A DNA stretch of 37,339 nt from an uncultured Clostridia bacterium (GTDB taxonomy: Bacteria; Bacillota; Clostridia; Christensenellales; UBA1242): positions 1 to 37,339 of the forward strand of contig CALWCW010000086.1 in the NCBI GenBank assembly GCA_944376495.1. The letters run 5' to 3'. Of this stretch, positions 22,685-35,000 are shown piece after piece. Under the pieces are notes generated by a model, which saw only the letters and a list, made by a program, of their open reading frames with translations, made no database searches and had not been told where the DNA came from. Positions within the stretch are counted from its first letter, which is position 1, and the number at the start of each line of letters is the position of its first letter. A program made the translations under genes and the position numbers.

Positions 22685-22983
22685 CAAAATATCAATTATT
22701 AAAAGTAATTTTTGATGTCAAGATAAAAATTTATTATATTAATTCTTTCTAAAAATTAATATTAATATATAAAATAAAAATTATTATAAAAAAATAATTA
22801 ATAAAATTTAAAATATACAAAAAATTAATAAAAATATTTATAAATTAAAAATTAATTAAAAAAAATAAATAAATTTAAATAATTAATATTTTTTTAAATA
22901 AATGATTTATTAATAAAAATAATTATTATGAAAATTAATTTCAAACTGCTTATAAGATTAAAGCGAAAGAAACCTTGCGTTGC
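22685..22983. other. Nearly pure AT intergenic spacer
   Basis: Between the two surface-protein genes, 22741-22940 holds only a handful of G or C in 200 bases. It is a mosaic of short A and T runs with no ORF or strong hairpin that I can find. Confidence 0.6.
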
Positions 22984-23018
22984 AAAAAAAATACTCTATA
23001 TTTCTATAGAGTATTTTT
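22984..23018. terminator. Terminator of the giant surface protein gene
   Basis: Perfect 14-bp stem AAAAATACTCTATA/TATAGAGTATTTTT with a TTTC loop; the minus strand continues into a T run. It lies directly after the stop codon. Confidence 0.85.
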
Positions 23019-23019
23019 A

Positions 23020-26000
23020 TTAGTTATTAGCAATCTCATCAAGTTCTTTCTTGCGGTTTCTTCTAATGATGAAGATTATTAGTATTATAAGTGCTATCAA
23101 AAGAATTATTCCGCCAATTACAGACAAGATTACAACCAAAGTATTATCACTTTGAACAATTTCGGCATTTTCACCTAGATGCCAGAACAATCCATTATAA
23201 GATGTTGAAGGATTTGAATAAGTTGTATAGTGAACAATATTTGACATTTGATATCTTCCAAGATACATATATCCATTAAATGGATTTTCTTCTGTTCCTA
23301 TAGGTTCCCAATATTTACCAGAGAAGTTTATATTGTTTGTCACTCTATAGTAACATTCTGAATATTTTGTATCTTCATTAAGCATTATGCCATTGTTTAC
23401 AAGATATGCAACATACGCAAAGTCATTTACATCATTTATAAGGAATGGACTGTCTTCTGTTCCTTCACCTTGAAGAGCGTATTCTTCAAAATCACCTTCA
23501 ATCCAAACCAATCTATTGAAGTAAACATTTATTGAAATATTATAATTGAAATAGGTTTCCATAAAGTTTTCATCAATAACAATTCCGTTTTCTGTCAATC
23601 TGTCAGTTATATTATATAGATAATCAGTTTGGACGTAAATGTCTGCAATTTCATAGTTTGAAAGAGTATCAATTTTAAGATAAACAGTTTGCCCAAAAGG
23701 AGTATCATAGGTGTTGTTCGTTGACACAGATTGTTCAACTCCATTTGCATCAACAAATCTTAATCTTCCAGCAAGAGCGTATTCACTGTTGCTCACAGCA
23801 TTGTTTACATAAGCATTGAATTGGAATCTGATATTTTCTCTTGTCGATTTAAATACTAGATCAAGATCATATTCATCACCATTTTGTGTAAGATGTTGAG
23901 CTGAAATATCATAGCCATAAACAAGTGTCGCATCAGCGCCAGATGAAAGTTTAAAGTCCCCTCCAACCATTTCAAAGCCATAGCCTTGATGTTGTCGAAC
24001 AACTATTTCAATCTTATCGCCAACTTTAGCATTAAATTCAGTATCATTTTCAACAAGTTCTCCATTTAAATAAACCCCTTCAAGTTCATGGTGTAAAATC
24101 ACGTCTTGATAATCAAGAGTTATGTTGACATTTTTGCCCTCATAAACTGCCTTTAAGTAAAGTGGTTCGGTCAAGAGTGTATCAAATGTATAAGTTGTTT
24201 TTTCGCTTATGATATCATATTCGCCATAGATTTTTTCACCTGTTTCAGTGTTTTCCCAGTATAAGAAATTGTATCCTTCATTAACTGTTGCCTCAAGAGT
24301 AACTTCTTTATTAGGGTCAAAAGTTGAGCCAGTTAAGATTGTTCCATCTTGAACAACAGAGCTTGTTCCTGCAACAATAGAAGAATTTAATGTTTCTATT
24401 TCCATTGTAAATTTAGGATAGTAAATTGCTTGTATTACATAATTTCCTTGAGGGAATTGCATCTGGAATGTTGATGCCATTTGAACTGGCTCGCCACCAT
24501 CCATTGAAACAAGCCAATACATAAATTCATAACCTTCATATTCATAAGCCTGTAGTGTTAAACTTATTCCAGAATTTACTTCAGCATACCACTTGTTATC
24601 TTGTGGAAGCCAAGCGGTTGATGTATCAATGTTTATAATTACATCTGTTATGCTAACATTTGACAGTTTGTCACTAAAGCCACTAGGCATAAAGTCGATT
24701 GTGATTGTTGACTTGTTATAAAGCCAAGCAGCATAAATAGTGAATGTGTCTGTAGCCTCATCGAAATTTGATGCTGCAACATATGTTGAACCACTAACCA
24801 CGTAACTTTCTTCAAGCCATGGTCCTGTAACTCTGCCTTGTCTGTCAACGTAGCAAGTGCCATAACCTTGTTGCATTGTGTAATATCCTTGAAGTGTAAA
24901 CCCTGTTCTTTGTTGGAAAATCAATGCTCTTTGTTCGTCAGTAAGACCATTCAATGAGAATTCTCTTCCATATGTCAATACACCATCTAGAACAACTGAA
25001 TCGTTTTCATTAATATAGAATCTTAAGTTGTAAACTTTTGGAGTAACATAAATATATATTGTTGCATCAGTATTAACATCTGTTATGCTTATATCTGCAC
25101 TATTTGAGAACCCTGTTTGCATAATATCTGTGTCTATAACTTGACCGAATAGTATTTCGCCAACAAATTCATCTTCGCCTTGGGTATATACAATTTGATA
25201 TTTAACTGTTCCATCTTCATTACGTGCAAGATTATATGAAATTCCAGAATTAACTGTTGCGATAAGGTCAGAATCTGTGATTGCTGTCACTTTTGTATTA
25301 TGCGTTCCATTTCCGCTAGCAGTAACAAGAGCAGAAGATGTTTCAACATAAGTTTTACCAGCCATTACAGGTTCAGTTGAGCCTTCAAGCACATAGACAA
25401 TGTTTATAACATTTTCATTTGCAGTAAACACAGCATAAATATTTGCACCTTCATGAACTCCACTGAAACTATGAACTTGCTTTCCGTTTACAGTAAATTC
25501 ACTATGAGTAACTCTTGAACTATCACTTCTCATTGTTCCACTGAAACCGCTTCTTGGTTCCATTACAAAGTATAAGGTTTCATCAGTGTAAGTTTGAACT
25601 TGATAATCATAACCAATATAACGAACTCCATTATTTTCTAGATAATATGAATCGTCAAGTCTTTCACCTTGTCTATCAACCAAATAGACAACACCACCTT
25701 CATTTGAGCCAAGATTTTCAACATAGTTTACCATGATTCCTGCTCTAACAGTAACATACGCCTCGCTTGCTTTGAATGAAACTTCAATTAAGCCCATAGG
25801 ATTGTTTACATCAACCGGAATAGTAAGGGTTTTTGCAACCTCATCATAAGTAAACTCTAGATTTGTTGCAACCTCTCCGTCAAACATTAATTGATTAAAC
25901 TCATAACCATCATCTGGGTTAAGATTAATAATAATGTTAGACCCTAAATTAAGTTCACGAATAACCGTATTGCCTGCTGTTACACTAACAGGTTCCATGC

Positions 26001-29000
26001 CGTCTTGATAGAAACTATAATTTCCTCGGCTTCCTGTTCTAAATGAAACAGAGAAGATTTTTTCTTTGTAAGTCGCAAAGATTAAAACTGTTTGGTCATG
26101 ACCGAATGCCTCTAATAAGTCTTTTAATGAACTATCAATTGTTATAGTTGCAGGACTATCAGTTGAAATTATTGTGTTAAATATTTCCCAACCAGAGAAA
26201 ATGTAGTCAATTGCTAATGTGTTTTGACTTAATGATATTGTTTCACCAAAATCCGCAGTTAAAGTCGTTTGAGATGTAATTTCTCCGTAAGTTTCTTGTC
26301 CTTCTTTAACTGACACATTAAAGTTGAATGTTCTTGCCTTTGCTGTCATATTGATAGTAAATGACTCATTTATTCCTTCAATTGTTGCCGTCAACTCATA
26401 AACTGAATTTCTATTAATCCATGAGTAATCTTGAGCAGTTACAAAATCAGGTGTAGTTTCAATTAAAGGTTCAGTATAACCATAATTTAAAGTTGCCACA
26501 ACTTGTATTGTTTGACCTGTTTTAATTGAATAAGTTGTGCCTGTAGTAAGTATTGATTGTCCATTGAATGTAAGACCGCTAAAGTATGCACTAATATCTG
26601 GAATTGTGACAATATTTGTAGAAGGCTCAGCAGATACGTTCAAAGTTGCATCTGTCACAAAATCAATCCAAGTAACATACAAAGTCTTTTTATCTTCAGA
26701 TGTTGTAGCAGTAATTGAACCACCTCTTGCGTAAATCTTACTTGCATCGGCAGGATTAAATTCATAACCCTTTGTGGCGTTAAATACAAGTGTGATTGTG
26801 CTTTCAGTCTTTGCAATGAACTCATTAAGATTTTCAACTGCTTCTTCATCATTGATTTTAACTGTAAATGATTCTACATTTTCTGTATAAATATTGATTG
26901 TATTGTCACCCGGCAATGATTGCAATGTCAATGTATCATCTTCGTAAAGATTTTTGATAGTAATCACATTTGAATTATTTTCATCTCTAGTGATTTGACC
27001 TTTAAAGTCGGCCTCATCAACTATTTCAAAAACATAGCCAGTGTTTGGAGTAACTGTGATTACAAGTTCGCCCTCTTCGTAAATAATGTCATATTCAAAG
27101 CCAGATGTTATTTCATTTCCGTATGCGTTTACAGAAATTTTGTCATCAAATTCAATTGTAAGAGTATAAGGATTATTTACCCATTCAGCAGTGAGAGTGA
27201 TTGTCCAGTCTCCTGTTGAATTTGAACCAATAGAATGGAAGATATATTCTCCAATTTCCTCTTCATTAGAACCATCTTGTTTATAATATACTCCATCTGG
27301 AGCAACCCAAAGATTACTCTTCCCTGTCATTGATGCAGTTGGGAATGGTTGTGTAAATGCACTGCCATAAACTGCGTTTATAGGAGTATCAGATGACAAC
27401 TCTCCACCATTTGCATTAAAGTAAATTGTATAGTTTTCTCCGAGCCAATTTGCAGAAACTTGAACAGAAGAATCTGTAAGAAGTGTTGGATATGCTTGAT
27501 CTACAATCTGCATAAGAGTGTTTGTTCCAATAGGAGTTCTGCTTGCACCTAACATATAACTATAACTATCTAAATAGTAAGTGCCGTCAGTAACTGTAAG
27601 TCTTGGCAAGTCACCCTGAACTAACGATTCAAGTTCGCTATAAGTCAATGTAACTTCGTCAACTTCAGTTCCTGTTTGGCTTGTCCAGTTTGGAATGTTA
27701 GGGTCAATAACGAATGTTATTAAAATATCTTCAAAGTAAACATCAAGAGTAATGTTGTTTCCAACTTTTTCTATTATAGCAGTTCCAATATTATTTCCAA
27801 CATCGTTAAAGTTGCTACCAATGCTATCACCAGCAGTCATATTGTAATAAGCAACCTTGTAGCCTCTATTACCAGTAACATTAATATTAATGTCGGCAAA
27901 GTAACGAACTGTATAACCACTTTGAGCATCACCGAGAACATAACCTTCGCTACCCGCACGAGCGGTTATTGTAAAACTAGCAAGTTGAGCGGATGGTGAT
28001 TTAACAGTCATGTTATAATATTCTATTTCCCAAACTGTGTAAACATTAATTGTTGCATCATCATCTGTATAAGCAATTTCTGAAAGCAATGACTCAATAT
28101 TTTCAGCAGTGATTGAAATATAATTATCCCCGCTTAAATATTTCCAGCCAACCACTTTATAACCTTTACGTGTTGGATAAGTCATTCTTGAAATCATATC
28201 ATCAGCACTTTCATTAATAGGATATTCAAATGAGAATGTAGGTACTGTGACAATAGGAGTTAATCCATCTTCAACAAATTCCCCGTCAGTAACCAAATCT
28301 TCATTTTCTTCGTTTGCAACAACTATAAAGTTAATTGAAAATTTGTTGATGATCCCAGTTACATTATCTTTAACTGTATAATTCACTGCATCATCGCCAG
28401 TTAAATCAATTGTAACTTTATGAGTACCAACCTCCGCACTAGCGTATTTACTTGCTTCTTCATCAATGCTTACATCGTCTCCATCTTCGATATATCCGTC
28501 AAGTGAGCCAGAGAATGAATCTGGTAAATCTGTAGTCGAATCATAGTTTTTAACAATTGCAAGCCAAGACAAATCAAGTTCTTGTCTTTGAATTGTCAAT
28601 TGAACAGAGTAGCCATCCTCGCTAATGCCACTAAAGTTTGTTGAAGTGATTACAATTGTAACCGCCTTGTTTCCAGCCTTAAGACTTCCTGATAAAGAAA
28701 GGTCTGCACTGTTTGCGCTCCAACTTGACACCGTAATAAAGTTATTTGAAAGGTCTGAAGTTACACCATCAATATTTATTGTCACTCCACTTGTCATGGT
28801 CAACAAATTATTTAGTGATGTATTTCCATATAAGTCACCATAAGTGAGAAGAGCGTTGTTAAACTGAATAGAAACGTTAGTCACTGCAAGTGGAGTAATT
28901 TCTGCTTTGTTAAAATCATTATTTGCAATGTAGTAGTTTCCAGCATCTTTACCGGATATAGCAAGAGTGTTTAAGGTAAGGTTTTGTCCTGCTTCTGCTT

Positions 29001-32000
29001 GACTAAAGTTTCCTGTTAAAATAACTTCATCATCTATGACTTTATTTGCAAATTGATAATTCCCATCATTAATAGTTGCCGTTCTGTCAAACACTTTAGA
29101 AACTGATAAAATTTCAAGTCCCAATTTAGTTATTTCTACACTGCCTACAACCCTTGCACTATTAAATTCTACTTCGGCACCAGATTTTACTGAAATACCA
29201 AAGTTTGTATAAGTGCCAACATCAATTGAATTTGGCATTGAAATTTCATAGTCCTCAAGTGCAATTTCGTATAACGTTCCACTTAAGAAATGTTCTTGCT
29301 CATCAAGCATAAATGAAAGTGTGATTGTCGAAGTAGATTCTCCGATTGCAAGAACCCAACGTCCATTTGAATAAGACAATGTGAAGTTTGGCGCTTGTCC
29401 ATTATATACCATAGACAACGCTTCGTCTAAAGTAATAATAAGTTCATAATTTGCTTGAGTGATTGTGAAATAAACACCATTTGTATCAAGAGTTACATCA
29501 AAATTTGCATTTGATGGAGTTGATACACTTGTAAATTTATGTGAGCCAACTCTTTCATTTACTGCACCTAAAGCATTCGCTCTTGACAAGTTTATAGTGA
29601 TTGTTTCAGGATTTGCTCCCGTGAACATTACAACAGTAAATGTAAATGTTGGGTCAGCCTCACCAAAGATTTTTTGGTTTAAGCCTGCGTCATCAACATG
29701 AGATTGAGTGATAACAAGTGGGGCTTTAGATATTGTAATTGTTTCGCTGTATGTATAATCATTAAAGATTGTTGAGTCAAGATTGAGAGTTAAGATATAC
29801 TCACCTGCGTTCTTAATTTCTGTTGTAGAAATTCCTGTCATAGTAAAGTAATAAGGTAAATCTGCACTAGCATTAAGAAGAGTGTCAAGTGTTACATTAC
29901 TAAATCCTAACTTATCGCCAGTGAAAGCAAAAGTTATATCTCCAGCATAATCTTTATTTGCATAGACAAATTCTGTGTTTGTTGTAGATACACCAGTAAT
30001 AGTAAGTCTTGCGATATTTAAATCAAAATTAAATGTTGTTCTTCTTGCTTGATAACCATCTCTTGTTGCTGTAATTTCAAGAGAGTAAGAAATTTCATCA
30101 GAAGAATTTGATGTTGTATTTGCTTTTACAGTCCAACCATTTTCGCTAGTCCATACTTCTATTCCATTACGCTTCCAACTGAAAGCATAAGTGATTGCAT
30201 CATCATTTCTGTTTTCTATACCCTTAACAAGCAGGTCTGCTAAATCGATTGCGTCTGTATCAGCATTGTATTGTGCTTTTGCATCTCGAACTATTCCGCC
30301 GTCAACAACTGTTCCCGTAGGATTAAGTAGATTCCAGTTTGCGATGATTGTTGTTGTAAGAATGGTCGAGTCTGCCGCTGCAGAGATTGTGTTTCCGTTT
30401 GCCGATACCGTGCTTGTGTCAGTAAACCAATCTCTAAATTCAAATCCTGTCCATTTGTTTTCTTCAGCAAGAACTGCTTCTGCCGTTCCGCCAAGTTGAA
30501 CATAAATGAACCCTTGGTCGCCACCCTTGTCACCTAAACTCAATTTAACTGCCTTATAGTCAGTAAGAACTGCATAATAAGAACTTTGAGCATTAAATGA
30601 AGATGGAGTGTTTGAACGTGATTGTGTTGTTGTCAAGTTTTGAAGAAGGCTTGTCAAATTGCTTGTCGAGACATCATTTGTCCAACCAAGAACTTCCATT
30701 GTTCCGTCTATTTCAAAAGTGAAAGCAACACTTTGTCCGTTTGCTATTCTAATAATTGGATTATTTGTTCCGTTTTTAGCAATAGAGAATACAAGATTCC
30801 CGCTTGCACTATCAACGTAGTTAAAGAAATCGTTAGTAGTAGTAATTCTTTGAGTCGAGCCATTGTATGTGAAGGCTGTAATTGTTATATTAATTGAAGT
30901 ATTGTCAGTAACTTGTGCTTGTGTTAAATCTATATTTGGAACAAAGTATTTAACACCAGCCGTAATTCTAAATCCTTCATCTTCGTCAACAATTTCATAA
31001 TTTCCAGCAATATTAATAACAAAATTACTACTCTTATCACTTTCGTCTTTTGTGATTTGCCATGACATAATAAGTTCACTTTCATCTGCAACCGTGCTGT
31101 AAACGTCATAAACGTTTGCAATTGAACCATTTGTGTAAATTGAATTGATATTTACAGTAAAGTCACGAACAAAGGTAGGTTGACTTGTCACTTGATAGTT
31201 GATGACTTGATGATTCTCTCCATTTTCAAACCCTTTACCAGAAATAGTAACTTCAATTGGAGTTTGAACTACTGTTGCTGTAACCGTCGCATTTTCTGGA
31301 GCAACTGGGTTATAAGCAAAGAGCGAACCAACTTGTGTAAGTCCATCATAGTTGTTTATATCAAAGTTGCCAGTAACAGTAAAGTAATATGTCACATTAT
31401 AACCGCTTCCAACACTAAATTCTCTTGAATCAAAATCTATAAGGTCAACTCTTGAGAATATAAGTTCGGAAATTGCTGTGTTTGCACTATCACTATAGGC
31501 AAATGTTCCTGCGTTAAAACCTAAATCGTCTGTAACATTAAAGGTTTTTGTCCCACTATAGTAAGTAATTAGATTTGCACCAGAGATGATAATCTTGCTC
31601 TTTGCAATTTGAACATTATCACCATCTGTAACATAGGTATAAGTTATTGTATCTCCAGAATCTTTTAAAGTATCTTGAAGAGCAACATAGAGTTTAAGTT
31701 CTCCATTCATTGCATTTCTATATAGAACAGAGAAATCTGTTTCAGGCGAAAGTCTTTCGCTTCCTAGCATATAGTAAATATCTATTACTTTATCACCGTT
31801 TGCTAAAGGCTTTCCAACAGCAATTGTTTCGTCTGTTGTTAAAGTTGTAACAGAAGCGGTTGCAATCGTTTGATTTGTATTATTAAATACAAGTCCTGAT
31901 TGTGGAGTTAAAACTGCATTAACATAAGTATTTGTGCTAGTCCATACCGCTCTTAATGTAATGTTTCCTTCATAATTGTATTGATTGCTTGCATTGACAA

Positions 32001-35000
32001 ATTTAGAATCAAAAGTCCAAGTTCCATCTTCGCCTTTTGTAGCAAAAGTGTCACTACCAAATCTGAATGAAGAAATTTCATAACCAAGTCTTGTATAAGA
32101 TTTTCCAGTAAATAGATTTGTAATATCTTGGTCATATTTGACAGCATAAGTTCTATCATCCTGCGCAATGGTTTCAGGAGTTTGAACGTCAATTGTAATA
32201 GTAAAGTCTTTTGCTTTGATAACTACAGTTAAGGTCGTATTTCCTTGAATATTTATTATTGTAACTGTTGTAACATTTCCAGAAACACTATATTCAATAG
32301 TAGCCTCGTCATAATCTCCAGCAAGGTCAGGTTGAGATAGGCTTGCGTTTGTTGCAGTTTGGTCAATTTCATAACCTGTTGCAAGAGTAAACTCATAAAC
32401 TTTGCTTGTTCCCCATACAACACCTTCAACTTGTGTTCCTTCAATATAAGGCATTCCGTCTAAAGTCACACCTGAAATTTTGTCTTTATTTCCGCCATAA
32501 TCAACTGTAATATTAAACAATTCTCGGTTCCAACTTGCAGTAATTGTCATTGTTAAATCTGCATTTGGATTTGATGTAATAAAGTATTGATTATTACTGT
32601 AAGATTCACCAATTTCATTACGCCAAATATATTGTTCTCCTGGAACATCTACATTTGGTATGTTTTGAATTAATGAGCCATATTTCCATGTTCTAGTAGC
32701 ACGGTCTAACCCTGCGTCATCTCCTGTAAACACAGGAATTTCTCCTGTTGTAGAAACGCCTTTTTCAAATGTAACAGTATAATCAAGTCCTTCAAATTCT
32801 GCCGTAAGCAAAATTGCTGTATCACGAGTAGGAACAGACCCTAATAATTGTGAAATAGTATCTTGTGCTAAATCGTCTGCATCAATATTAGATAGATTGT
32901 AAGTCCAATTTGTTTGAACGTAAGTTCCTGCTTCAGGAGTATAATAAGGAACAACATCTTTAATAGTTGTTTTTCCACTTTCTACAGTCCAAACACCGCT
33001 AATATCTCCGCTTGCGACTATAGTGCTTCCATCAGTGTCAACAATATCTGCTCCAAGTAGCGATGAATACTGTGTGTTTATTGTCACATTGATAGGGTCA
33101 ATAGTAATGTTAATAACAAGGTTTGCTCGAACTTGTCCTAAAATGAACGCACCGTTTCGTGCATCTGTCGCACTGCTATCACCTGTGATTGATTTGTAAA
33201 GTTCAGCAGCAGAACCCGTAATTTGCATTCCAGTCCACTTATACCAAGCATCACTTGCAATGCTAAATGATATTGTATCATTGAAATGAATATTATACAT
33301 TCCAGCAACTGGAGAAATTTCTTGTCCGACATCGTTGTTGTAGCGGACAGTTACTTGACCATGGTCAGTTTCTTCACCGTTGATATTTATTGTAATTGTA
33401 ACTGGTGCCTCTTCCCATTGAGCAACAAAGGTAAATCCGCCATCATCTTGGTCGGCATCTTGAGTAAAGTCATATCCGCCTTCTTTAATTCTTTCCCAAA
33501 TTGAAGTTTTAGTGCTATCAGCATTGTTTAACTTCCAATTTACGAAATTATATGTTGGTTCAACATTCATTTTTACTATAGGAAGGTCGCCATCACGAAG
33601 TTCAGAATAAGAGAGCACTCTTTCCCAGTTTCCGTTTGTCCAACCTGTTGAGCTTGTAATAACATCAAATACTCCCGGTTCAGGGTTATTTGTGTCAATA
33701 ACAATGCGAACTGTAATTTCTTCTGTCTTTATAGTTGCTGTAAGGTTGTCAGTTATGTTAGTAAGAGTAAATGAACCCTTATTTGTCTTTTGATTTGTCA
33801 TTGATAGAGTGCATACTTTTTGTTTGCTTAACTCTACATCTTCAAAAGTATAACCTTCTTTAGCATCAACAGCAATATCAGAAATTGTATCCCAATAATT
33901 TACGGTTGTTTCAAGAGTTTCATTAACTGAAGTTGTGCCACTTTCAAATTTAGTATGAGTAACATTTGTATAATTGCCTTCATTAATAGTCACTGTGTAA
34001 GTTTTTATCTGCCAAATTGCATCTAAAGTTATCTCGCTTTCAAGGCCATGCGCCACATCAACGGCATCTTTCAATAATGTTTCTATATCATCTTCATTAT
34101 AATCTTCAAGTTGTTTGTTGTTGTATTCCCAACCTTGTTGAGTATAACCTATTCTTGTTGTATAAGTAGAAGTGTCTTTAAGTGCATTCATAAGAGCAGT
34201 CTTATCACCAGCATAAGTGAATGTTATATCTTGAGTATTGCCAAAATCAGTTATGTTATCATTCACCCAACTTTCAGTTTGAACATTTTTCTTGAATGTA
34301 AGTAAAATTGATGTAATGCTTCCCTTTATATTCTCGGTAATAGCATAATTGAGATAATCACCTGTATAATTTGAAACTGTAATAGGTTTTTGAACCCCAA
34401 TTTCTCTATTGTTATAATTAGCAGAATTGATTGTAATAAAATCTCCGTCTAATATACCAGAAGATGTGAAATATCCTCCGTCTGCATTGACGTTTTTCCC
34501 AACAAACGCATCTTCTACTACTGCATCACCGTCGTATTGTTTAGTAATTTCAAAGCCTTGAGCATTGTTTATTGTTATTGCCTTTTGAGTGATTGTTATA
34601 TTTAAAGTATATTCTTTGCTATAACTATCCCCTTCATCTGTAATAGGGTCACCAAAAGTAAAGTTGATTGATGACAAAGTATAACGGAATACATAATGAG
34701 TAACATTATTTTCTTCGTCATAAACTACTTGCAAGTAATTCCCATTTGAATAAGTTGCCCCGTCAATAACAGGCAAAACATTAGATATGTATTTATTTAA
34801 AATTTTTGTATTAAATGTTCCTGTATAAGTCAAAGGAATTAAACTTAAGAAAGTTTCTAAAGATGTAGTTCTAGAAAGTTTACCATATTCTAAACTGCTT
34901 ACAGTTGATTTCATTGTTACTGTTTCAGTAGATGGTATAACTTTTATTTTAAGCCCTTCAGCAAGCGATAAATTGTAATTGTTTATAGCAATAGCATTAT

